DNA of 64,000 nucleotides from Symsagittifera roscoffensis (taxonomy: Eukaryota; Xenacoelomorpha; Acoela; Convolutidae), in the NCBI RefSeq assembly GCF_963678635.1, contig NC_087064.1, forward strand, positions 69,864,123 to 69,928,122, in the 5' to 3' direction. The stretch's first letter is position 1. Each line of letters opens with the position of its first letter. Of the stretch, positions 21,589 to 30,200 are shown piece by piece. Position numbers and translations under genes: made by a program. The notes under the pieces are model-generated. The model saw nothing but the letters and a program-made list of their open reading frames with translations, had not been told where the DNA came from and did not search any database.

Positions 21589-22464
21589 TCAATCTATATC
21601 GATGGAAGTGCTGGATAAAGGTAAGCAAAGAGGGTTAGTGAAATGATAGTATGAGGTCCAAGAGAGAGTGGGCATTAAAACGTATTCATCTACAAAGTTG
21701 CGTGTTTCGTTAGCGTCGTGAGGGGTGTTTAAAGTGTATTGTGGAAACGAGGGTAAGGTGATAGCTAAAAATTCTTTAGTGTTAGTATGCTGGGGGTGGT
21801 TGATGTATTCACGGGCTGTTCCTGGTTTTGCTGGGAAAGGATGGTTGGGGAATTTTCTTTTAAAAGTGCGGTAAGCTCTATTAGTGTTTAGGGAAGATAT
21901 AGTGGATGTGGATGATGGTGTTAATGATTCAGTATAATTTGAAGAGGGTGTAGGGGGATTTGATGAATTTGGAGTGGAGGAGATTTGGTTTATGGTCGGG
22001 GTGTTAAGGTGGTAGGGTTGCTGTTGGAGGGTAATAAAATTATCTAGCTCTGGGGAGATTCGGGGGGTGTCTGGAGAATGAGATGATTGGTCAGATTGGT
22101 ATGAGGAGTAGGTTGGGGTAACTTGGGAAGCATAAGAGGGTGTCGGAGTGATTGGGTCAGGGTTATTTGACAATATGGGTTGAAAAGGAGGTTGAGAAAA
22201 ATTAGAAGGGTTATGAAAATTATTGGATGGGGATGGTTCTGAGTCGGCAAATTCATCGGGGGTTTCAATATTCGGGTTATTTAGCTGCGAGATGGAGTAT
22301 AAAACTGAAATATGTGAGTTAGTGTCGGAATTCATGCCTGATGTTGCATTGCTAGATGGAAAATCGGGTGGCGGAAAAGCAAAAAGTGGTATGATTGGGA
22401 TTGAAGAGGTAAGATTGGTTGGATGGGAATTTGATCGGTGTAGTGATCCAAGTTGGCGGCTCAT
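21589..22464 (-). CDS. Retroelement accessory ORF, 291 aa, Ser/Pro/Asn-rich
   Basis: The start codon overlaps the env stop as ATGA (22464-22461). Residues 1 to about 190 are low-complexity and rich in Ser, Pro, Asn and Thr. After a basic patch (YRTFKRKFPNHP) a more ordered C-terminal ~90 residues follows. No membrane segment is seen. Overall design, a disordered Pro/Ser-rich N-terminus and a compact C-terminus, resembles that of the start-less 378-codon frame upstream of env. The function is unknown. The frame is complete and has no internal stop. Confidence 0.8.
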   Translation of the reverse strand: MSRQLGSLHRSNSHPTNLTSSIPIIPLFAFPPPDFPSSNATSGMNSDTNSHISVLYSISQLNNPNIETPDEFADSEPSPSNNFHNPSNFSQPPFQPILSNNPDPITPTPSYASQVTPTYSSYQSDQSSHSPDTPRISPELDNFITLQQQPYHLNTPTINQISSTPNSSNPPTPSSNYTESLTPSSTSTISSLNTNRAYRTFKRKFPNHPFPAKPGTAREYINHPQHTNTKEFLAITLPSFPQYTLNTPHDANETRNFVDEYVLMPTLSWTSYYHFTNPLCLPLSSTSIDID

Positions 22465-25079
22465 CGTGGGCTAAAAAAATTATTATTTTGAGATTGAAAA
22501 GCGGTGGTATGGGGCTGTTCAATAATTTGTTCATAAGTATTATCATCTTGTGACTGGTGTGTCATTATATGTTGGACGGGACTTTGTGATGTATTGAGTC
22601 GAAAATTTGGATTATGTGTGATTGCTAAATTTCGAAAATTTCGTGGGACTAGGGATAGTGGATGATTATTTGGTAGGGGTGGTAGTTGTGGTGCCGTTGG
22701 CTGTGTGTCGACATTGTTATGTTCTTCGTCGTATGTATTTTGTCGTGTTGTTATTTTTGTGTTATATTCTTTTATTTGTGCGTCTAAAAGAATTTTGTTT
22801 ATAGATGTGGAAAAAATTCCAAAAAATCCTGCAAAGAGTATGCGTGCTACGCTTGCTTGTCTGTTTACTTGTGTGTGTATAGCACATGTGTTGTAGATTC
22901 CTTTTAAGAGTGAGAAAAGAAATCCAATAAAGTTAAACATTGCGTATAAAATAGTCAATTTTTCTAAGATGTAGTAGGGCCATCCTAGAAAATCTAGGAT
23001 CTCATTTTTGAGTGTAACAAAGCTAAAAATGTTAATTGGTGATATATCTTGGGGACGGTATTTTTCACCGTTTAGATATATATAATCTTTAATGTCTTTA
23101 AAATATCCGCTATAGTCTTGGGTGTAGATATCGGCAAAACCTGCGGTTTCTGCAAGTTTGCGTAAATTTTGGTCTATTGATTGTCTTTGTATAGTGTCCA
23201 TTTGTGTTAATAATTCTTGGAATTGTTGTGTTCTAATGTGATGTTGAATATCTGATTTTGAATAGATTCCTATTGATTGTAAGTCTATATTTGGGTTTCG
23301 AGCGATAGCGCGAATGCTTTCTGGTGAAAATTTTTTGAGTGATTGCATTAATGTGGGATATGGAGTGAGAAGATAATATTTATTTTCATCAAGGTTTAGT
23401 TGTACTACATTGTGGCTATTTTCTGATCCACATGGGACTGCGGTATCCCAGAAATAGGTTCTTCGTGAAAGTGTATCCACGAAATGTACTTTATTCTTAT
23501 AAAAGATAGGGATTCTTTTATAACATCGTTTATCTTCAAAAACGTAGAGTGGTGATACTTTTTTGGTACAAGTATAAAACCATAAGATGTTTCCTTCGTA
23601 GTCTAAAAAATTTGATCTATTTCCTGATAATAAGTATCCTGCATAGGGTATTTTTAATACTGCTAGTGAAAGTGATTGTAATATTTGTGTTCGTTCTAAT
23701 TCGCATAGTTGGTGTAGTGTTTCTAATTCGGAGAGTGACATTTCTTGAAAAATGCGGCTAATTGTATAGTCTAGTTTCATATCCAAATGAATATCATAGT
23801 GGATATTACCGAAATATGTAGTATTCATTAGTGATAATTCTTGTAAGCGTGTGCTTCTGGTGTCATAAGGTTTTAGATGTCCACCAGGTTGTCCGTTACT
23901 TTTTTCAAAATTAACTGGTATATAGGATGTTCCTTCGTTTAGAGGATGACCTGTGGCATATGGGTCGATTTTTACTTTTCCAGTGGTCATGTCGAATCCT
24001 TTTTCGTATTCAACTAATATTTCAGAGTATTGTGTTCTGTGAAGTGGATTCCGGTATTTACATGCAAGTTCTGTTTCTTGATATATTTGAAATCGTGTCA
24101 ATTTATTTTCTATATTGTCTATGTTTCTAAAATCGGAACTTAGTTTGCGTGATGGATGGACTTGTTCATATGGAATTGATTGTATAAAATATTTTTCGTG
24201 AAATTTTATCATACGAGCGTGTATTTTTGCTACTTGAAATGTTGTACATGTATCTTCGGGGAACCAAACAATTGTTGCTTGTGTTCTTGTTGTAGGGTCG
24301 CAATATCCTTGATCATTTTTACAAGGTAGTCGGATTCCTTGATAGATCATTGTATTATCAGATAAATCTCGTGTGAGTTGTATTTTTTCGAGTTGTATTT
24401 TCCAATCGAAAAACATTATTTCTTGGTATCCTTTATTTTTCGTGTCTGCTTTGCAGTTTGATGGGTTATTTATACCAATGTGTGGTATCCAATGTTTATC
24501 ATGTAGGTCATAGGTTAATCGTCCGTGTGCGCCGTTATACGGGTATTTTTCGTCTAGTTTTATATGTCCTTGGTGTCTTTCAAGTTGTGATTGGTGTACA
24601 GAGTCTGAAAAAACTTGAAAATTAACTAATTTTCTTTGGGAGTTTTTATTCTGTGTGATGTTTAGTCTAAGTAATTCATTTTTACAATCGTCGGGATTGA
24701 GATGTAAAAGACGTTCTATATTACTTTGATAGAATGATTCATGGTCAAGTCGGTTTTTGTTTCCGTTCGAGACTTGTGAACAATGTACTTTCTTTTCGGA
24801 AAATGTCGCTGTGAATTTATAACCTGTAACTGTTGTTGCTCGGGCTTTGGAATAGAGTGTTGCTATTATATCTGTGGTTTCTATAGCTTGTGGTTCTGTT
24901 TCACATTGTGATACTTGATTTATTGCATATTTGTGTAGTGTTTTTTGTTCATTTTCCTCGCAATCGTAATGTGTTACTAATAAATCTTGTGGTCCTGTAC
25001 GAGGGGAAGGGTTTATGTTTTGATTTGAGGTTACTAGAAAAGGGAGTTGGAGAAAAATTAATAATTTTAGAATATACAT
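22461..25079 (-). CDS. env: Envelope-like membrane glycoprotein, 872 aa
   Basis: The ORF starts with a hydrophobic signal peptide (MYILKLLIFLQLPFLVTSNQ), then a long ectodomain of about 690 residues with many cysteines and several N-x-S/T sequons. A hydrophobic membrane region follows at about residues 700-725 with a second hydrophobic stretch near 745-770. The ~100-residue tail is Pro/Asn/Gln-rich. The position downstream of pol and the topology fit a retroelement envelope. The central CDPTTRTQATIVWFPEDTC segment made me think of class III-type glycoproteins of the chuvirus group, which some LTR elements have captured, but that is a recollection of style rather than an alignment. The frame is intact, its first 13 bases overlap the 378-codon frame, and its stop overlaps the next start. 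Confidence 0.8.
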   Translation of the reverse strand: MYILKLLIFLQLPFLVTSNQNINPSPRTGPQDLLVTHYDCEENEQKTLHKYAINQVSQCETEPQAIETTDIIATLYSKARATTVTGYKFTATFSEKKVHCSQVSNGNKNRLDHESFYQSNIERLLHLNPDDCKNELLRLNITQNKNSQRKLVNFQVFSDSVHQSQLERHQGHIKLDEKYPYNGAHGRLTYDLHDKHWIPHIGINNPSNCKADTKNKGYQEIMFFDWKIQLEKIQLTRDLSDNTMIYQGIRLPCKNDQGYCDPTTRTQATIVWFPEDTCTTFQVAKIHARMIKFHEKYFIQSIPYEQVHPSRKLSSDFRNIDNIENKLTRFQIYQETELACKYRNPLHRTQYSEILVEYEKGFDMTTGKVKIDPYATGHPLNEGTSYIPVNFEKSNGQPGGHLKPYDTRSTRLQELSLMNTTYFGNIHYDIHLDMKLDYTISRIFQEMSLSELETLHQLCELERTQILQSLSLAVLKIPYAGYLLSGNRSNFLDYEGNILWFYTCTKKVSPLYVFEDKRCYKRIPIFYKNKVHFVDTLSRRTYFWDTAVPCGSENSHNVVQLNLDENKYYLLTPYPTLMQSLKKFSPESIRAIARNPNIDLQSIGIYSKSDIQHHIRTQQFQELLTQMDTIQRQSIDQNLRKLAETAGFADIYTQDYSGYFKDIKDYIYLNGEKYRPQDISPINIFSFVTLKNEILDFLGWPYYILEKLTILYAMFNFIGFLFSLLKGIYNTCAIHTQVNRQASVARILFAGFFGIFSTSINKILLDAQIKEYNTKITTRQNTYDEEHNNVDTQPTAPQLPPLPNNHPLSLVPRNFRNLAITHNPNFRLNTSQSPVQHIMTHQSQDDNTYEQIIEQPHTTAFQSQNNNFFSPR

Positions 25080-26203
25080 GTGTATGATAATCCTGAGTAT
25101 GGATTATAAAATGTAATGTAACCAATTGTGTTTTTGGTGTATCTGTCGTATTTATATATTACTTCAGTAGTAATAAACGGTGGTGGTAGTGATTGAGCTG
25201 TTATGTTAGGTGGATTTAATGGGTATGGATGTTGGGTAATGTTATTTAACTTAACTGTGATTTCAAATTTTAATTGTAAACTGTTTTGTTGGAGTATTTG
25301 AATATTGTGATCACGGATATCGTTATGAATATCTTGGCGATATTGTAATCTATTAAGTGCCCAGTTATGAAGGCGGTTACTTTCTTGATGTTGTCCAAAT
25401 AATGGTGGAGGTGCTGTGAATGTATTCCAATCTAGTCTTAAAGGAATATTTATTGATGATTGTTCTCGATATCTGGCGTCGAGATTATTTGGAAAATTTA
25501 AGTTAAAGGGTAGTGGTGAAAATTGGCTTATTGATGGTGTTGATGGTAGTGATAATGTTTCTGGTAGTGATGAGCATGTTGTTGTATCCGTAGAAATATC
25601 TATGGGGTCATTGACTAAATTTGGTTCACCTTGTGTAAATGAATGTGTAGTCCAATATGGAAATCGTGATGTTTGGTTTGGGGGGTTAAAAGGATTTTCA
25701 CGTATTTGTTCAGATGTTGGTGTTGAACCTAAGTAGTCTGAGGGTAGACTTGAAGTGCTTCGTTGTGAAAAAAGTGTAGGAGTTTCTGGTGTGATACCAG
25801 TGGTGTTTTCTGGAGTGGTTTGTGGTGGGGATTGAGGTATATCAAAATGAACTCGGGGAGTTTGAAAATTTCTATTTCGTCGAGGATGTATAATTTGTCT
25901 ATTTATTTCTGTTGTGTTTTGGTTTTGACTAAGGTTTCGTATTCTACTTAGTTCTTGTGGTAGTGTTGGGTAAAGATTGTATGTTGGTTCACTTAGGGAT
26001 GCTTGTCGTTGAACTGGTTCTAGTGGTTCAGATAAACGAGCGTGCCGTTCTTCAAAAGTGTATGGATTGTCTTGAAAAGAAATTCGTGTAGATGTTTGAG
26101 GATTTTGAGTAGTTGAAGGTGGTGTTGGATTATCTTGGGATGATGTCGGTGAAGACTGATTCTGTGACTGTTGGGTAGCAATTTTTGATGGATTTTTGAA
26201 TTT
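25067..26203 (-). CDS. Start-less 378-codon open frame (probable spliced exon)
   Basis: Translating the - strand from just after a TAA (26206-26204) gives 378 codons without a stop, ending TAC ACA TGT ATA TTC TAA, and without a single ATG, GTG or TTG. Residues 1 to about 250 are rich in Pro, Ser, Thr and Gln (SSPTSSQDNPTPPSTTQNPQ). The last ~120 are more ordered (RLHNWALNRLQYRQDI, then a strand-rich end). Codon use and composition match the neighbouring ORFs. The frame cannot be entered by frameshifting from the 62-codon ORF, because its own stop lies between. The simplest reading is a 3' exon joined by splicing to an upstream start. A possible acceptor is ACCCAACAG near 26168. Confidence 0.75.
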   Translation of the reverse strand, partial: KFKNPSKIATQQSQNQSSPTSSQDNPTPPSTTQNPQTSTRISFQDNPYTFEERHARLSEPLEPVQRQASLSEPTYNLYPTLPQELSRIRNLSQNQNTTEINRQIIHPRRNRNFQTPRVHFDIPQSPPQTTPENTTGITPETPTLFSQRSTSSLPSDYLGSTPTSEQIRENPFNPPNQTSRFPYWTTHSFTQGEPNLVNDPIDISTDTTTCSSLPETLSLPSTPSISQFSPLPFNLNFPNNLDARYREQSSINIPLRLDWNTFTAPPPLFGQHQESNRLHNWALNRLQYRQDIHNDIRDHNIQILQQNSLQLKFEITVKLNNITQHPYPLNPPNITAQSLPPPFITTEVIYKYDRYTKNTIGYITFYNPYSGLSYTCIF

Positions 26204-26208
26204 TTACT

Positions 26209-26397
26209 TTAGTGGGAAGGTTTATGTTTATTATAATATTCTTCCAAAAAAATAATTAGAAAAATTGTTGCTAGGGCAAATGTGATGATTGCTTTCTTTA
26301 TACATTTACATATTGTCAAAATGAGGGATGATAAAAATGTTATGAAAATTACAAACAATAAAAAAATATCAGTTCTACTGAAAATTGTTCGTATCAT
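26209..26397 (-). CDS. Small two-helix membrane protein, 62 aa
   Basis: The ORF starts at ATGA overlapping the stop of the 76-codon ORF (26397-26394). It holds two hydrophobic helices (about residues 10-30 and 35-52) separated by a short Cys/Lys loop CKCIKK, and a charged tail EEYYNKHKPSH. Size and hairpin topology recall viroporins and small hydrophobic proteins of enveloped viruses. That is an inference from topology only. Confidence 0.65.
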   Translation of the reverse strand: MIRTIFSRTDIFLLFVIFITFLSSLILTICKCIKKAIITFALATIFLIIFLEEYYNKHKPSH

Positions 26398-26624
26398 TTA
26401 GACAAGTTGTTAAAATCGTACCTGTGGATATATTCAAGGGTTTTGGAAAGTTGGAGGAATAGTTCGAGTATAGTGTAGAAAATTAAAAAAATGTTACAAA
26501 AAATGATTAAGATTATTAGAAAAGATTCGAGTATATCAAAAAGAAATATTATAAAGGCTTCAAGTATTGAAAAAAAATGTTTAAAATTTATAAGTATTTG
26601 AGCAACTGTTTGAGAGAAAAGCAT
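26394..26624 (-). CDS. Small highly hydrophobic protein, 76 aa
   Basis: The 76 residues are dominated by Phe, Ile and Leu (ILIIFCNIFLIFYTILELFL) with few charged residues, consistent with one long or two short membrane helices. The start directly follows the TAA of the 50-codon frame (TAAATG), and the stop overlaps the next start. With the 62-codon ORF it forms a compact pair. No family is recognised. Confidence 0.6.
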   Translation of the reverse strand: MLFSQTVAQILINFKHFFSILEAFIIFLFDILESFLIILIIFCNIFLIFYTILELFLQLSKTLEYIHRYDFNNLSK

Positions 26625-26777
26625 TTAAGAAATGATCTCTTGGTCGAATATTTTTTGCTGTTTGAGGCGATTTTCTAGTGTGGTCGAATTATTTATTAGT
26701 TTTTTGACAAGTGGGTTGAGTTTTGTAATAAATTGTTGGGGGCAATTTTCATGGTGACTGGGAGGTCGTCTTTTTCT
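26625..26777 (-). CDS. Short start-less open frame, 50 codons
   Basis: Between two TAA codons the - strand reads 50 codons with a basic beginning (RKRRPPSHHENC) and a heptad-like region (LNPLVKKLINNSTTLENRLK), and no ATG in frame. It abuts the 76-codon ORF. Like the 378-codon frame it could be a 3' exon (possible acceptor CCTCCCAG). Its short length and the T-poor strand make chance possible. Confidence 0.35.
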   Translation of the reverse strand, partial: RKRRPPSHHENCPQQFITKLNPLVKKLINNSTTLENRLKQQKIFDQEIIS

Positions 26778-27223
26778 TTATTTTTGTTTGTCAAATGATC
26801 CGGGGTATGGTGAGATTTTTATACTTTAGGCTAATTAAAATCTTCATTTTGTTACTTTAGGCTAAGTTATCAAATTTGTTTTGGGGGTATTCGTGGTCTG
26901 AGTTGGGGAAATATTGTTGATCTTTGGGTTATTAGATAAGGGAGGGGTACGGTATTATGGTGATATTTATTTTAGCTGTCAAGTTGGAGTGGTTTGCTTA
27001 TTTTTGACCTGGAGGTTGTAAAGTTATAGTTAGAGATGTGCCTGGAGTTCTAGATTATTCGTCTAATTGATCTTAGTTTGAGTTAGAGAAAGTGACGGAT
27101 TGGATGAATCCTATTGGTCTATTTTGAACTAGAATTATTGCGTACTTGTGAGCATGTTATTTTGAAAATTGAAATGAAAAATGTTACGGAGGTTTCAAGA
27201 TTGTGAAGTATAAAATCTTAAAA
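26778..27223 (-). other. Gap between gag-pol and the downstream gene cluster
   Basis: About 450 bp without a credible ORF. This is the natural place for acceptor and branch sites feeding the downstream cluster. A repeated ACTTTAGGCTAA (about 26823-26834 and 26861-26872) is visible on the + strand. Nothing else is recognised. Confidence 0.45.
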
Positions 27224-30200
27224 TTACTTTTTAAATTCTACTTTCTTTAATATTTTAGATTGGGGGATGAACATTTTGTAGTTTTTACGTGGTTGATTTC
27301 GGAGTCTTGTTGCTTTTCTATGTTCTGATTTGTCTATTTCTTCTTGGGGTATTATTTGTTCTGTCATTTTTCTATTTTTTCTTGGTTTTGGAGGTTCTTT
27401 ATGGTTTTGCGTATTGTTTTTGGTGGCGGTTGGTTTCGTGTTTTGATTTTCGGTGGGGTTATCATTTTGTTCTGTGTTTTTCAGATGTGGTTTATTTTGA
27501 ATGATTTTTAATCCTGTGAAAGAATATAATTGAGTTATTTCGCGGAGTGCGTATTCCTTTGGGTAATAAGGTAATAGGTTGTTTCGATGTTGAACGATTT
27601 CTTTTTTGTCTGAGTCGGTAATTTTATATGTGACATCAGTGGGTTTTGCAATTATTTGGTAGGGTCCTTTTCGGAGGGGTTGTAATTTTTTAGAAATTCC
27701 TTTTTGAGTATTAAAATTAGGTATTAAAACAAATGTTCCAATTTTTAAATCGGAAGCTGGTGTAAAACGTGAATTGATTTGTTCATTTATGTTTTGTCTT
27801 TGTAATAACTTTTTCGTTATTTTTTGGTAAATTTCATTGTGTTTCTTATCTCTATTTAAAATCCATTCGGTGTGTGTACCGGAGGCTAGTTTAAGAATTT
27901 GTGGGTGATGAAAATGATCTTCATCGTGAGTATGTAATGGGAGGTTATAACAAATTGAGTCTTTATTTGGTTGACAATAACCTTGTGCGTTTTTATGAGA
28001 ATTTGCTGTAAACATTATTGGTTTGCGTGGCTTTTGGTTAAAAACCATTTCGTATGGTGACATTCCTAAAGTTGTCGTGATTTGTGAATTATATGCTAAG
28101 GGAAATAATTTTACATCTGCTGACCATTCGGTATATTTTGTATCATTTCCGTTGATGATACATCTAAGATATTCTTGTAGTGAACGGTTCATACCTTCGA
28201 CTAAGCCGTTTGTCCAAGGTGCATGAGATGTACGTGGTTTGTGTTTAATGTTGTATAAATGACATAGTGTTATTATTTCATTATTTATGAATTCTGTACC
28301 ATTGTCTGTGACTAAAATTTCTGGTAGTCCAAATTTTGCTATCCAGTGTTCATAGAGTGTTGTGTAAGCGTAATAAGCGTTACAATGTGGTACTGGGTTA
28401 AGTGCTACATAATGTGTAAATGCGTCAACAATTACCATAATGTACGAGTTTCCTTCTGATGAGGGTGAAATTGGTCCTTTAGTATCAAATGAGATACGAT
28501 GATTAAAGTATAAACTTTGTCCTTTAAAATCTTGTTTTTGTGCTATTTGTTTTTGATTTGGGTAAGGTTTATTTAGTTGACATACTATACAGTCATTGCA
28601 TAGTACTTTTATCCAGATTGGTGCATTTGGGAAGTAAAACTTTTGTATGAAATTTGAATATGTTTTTTCTGATCCAGAGTGTCCTTTAATATTTTGTGTA
28701 TGTGAAATATTAAAAGCTATAAGAATCATACTTATAGGGAGACATGGAACTGTAGATTCATTCAGGTTATACTCTAAAAGGTCTGTATTTTCGTTAATTG
28801 TTGTGTTGTTAAATTTGCGAAAGTATCGGAGGAGTGTTTTGTTTCCTAGAATGGTTGAATCTGCTTTGATAGGTTTAGTTTTATATTTGTGCCATGATTT
28901 CAGTTGTCTAATTACTGGGTCAAGGTTTTGATATTGTTTCAGTGTTGAAATTGTAATTGTTTCTGTTGGGGGGAGAAAAATGTTTTCGATTTCTAATTTA
29001 GATAAGGGTATTGTATCAAGTGGGTCATGGAGGTCAAAAACTTGATTTATTGTGTATTTTGAATCATTTGTTTGTGGTCCTGATAAATTTATTTTATCAG
29101 TTAAATCTTCTTTTTCAATTAGTGGAAAATGGTCTTTTTTAGGTAGGTGTTGTTTTGTTCGTTTCTGTTGGGTGTTATTTTTTATCCATTGAGAATATGG
29201 GATTGGTTTGAAAGTTGATGTTCCAAGTAGGTCAACTTCATAATGATTATTTTGACAATCTAAATAAAGTGGGAAATGTTGTAAATTATTTATTTGTGAT
29301 TGTTCAATATCAGTTTTTACTGCATATTTGCATTCCAATCGGGGTGATGTTTCGTTTTCTGCAAGGTAGAATTTTATGTTCTTGGGTATTTCAACTGTTG
29401 TTTTTCGTGTAAGTAATTCAGGTGGTGTATTTCGACTTAAGGTGTCTGGTAATGCAAGATTTTTTCCTGCAGTCCAAACTATATGTAAGTTTGGAAATTT
29501 CATTAGAATTAGTTGAAATCTGTAAACTCGGTGGTTTGGGTTAGATTTCTGTGTGAAAAGAAAAATGATGGGTTTGTGGTCTGTGAATAAAACTGTTGGA
29601 TGTTTTGATCCAAGTATCAGAAATTCATATTCTGTCAGTGTATATATTATGGCTGTACATTCTCTCATTAGAGTTGAGAGTCGTAGCTCTGCTTGAGTGA
29701 ATAATCGGGAATTTGCTGATATCAGGTTCATTTTATTTGTACCATTATGTGATTGTAATAGTGCTGCGCCGATGCCAAAGTTCGAAGCATCGCACATTGC
29801 ATAAAATGGTTGATCAGGGTCTGGGATTGTATTTGAAATTTGTTCGGTTAAAAGTTTCTTTATTTCTTCGAATCGTGCTTGATGTTCTGTATTCCATTCA
29901 AAATTATTTTGTTGTCTAAGGATGTTGTAAAATGGTCGTAGATATAATTGCATTTTATAAACATATTTACTTAAAAAGTTTAACATTCCAAGGAATTCTT
30001 GGATTTTCTTTTTATTTGTTGGTGGTTGAAGTTTTTGAATAGCGTCAATGCGTGATTTCAGTGGAGTTATTGTTTTTCTTTCTATGTTATGTCCTAAGAA
30101 TTTAACTCTTGTCAAAAAGAAGTGTGATTTATCCGGGGCGGCCTTCAGATTTTCGTTCTGAAGTATTTGATGATATTTTTCTAAAACTTTGAACATTTCG

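Noticed and set aside
22044-22268. Alternative - strand frames of 60-140 codons inside gag-pol, env and the 291-codon ORF (for example 22044-22268, 32167-32583)
   Set aside because: The T-poor strand leaves all frames fairly open. These overlap well-supported genes and have repetitive composition.
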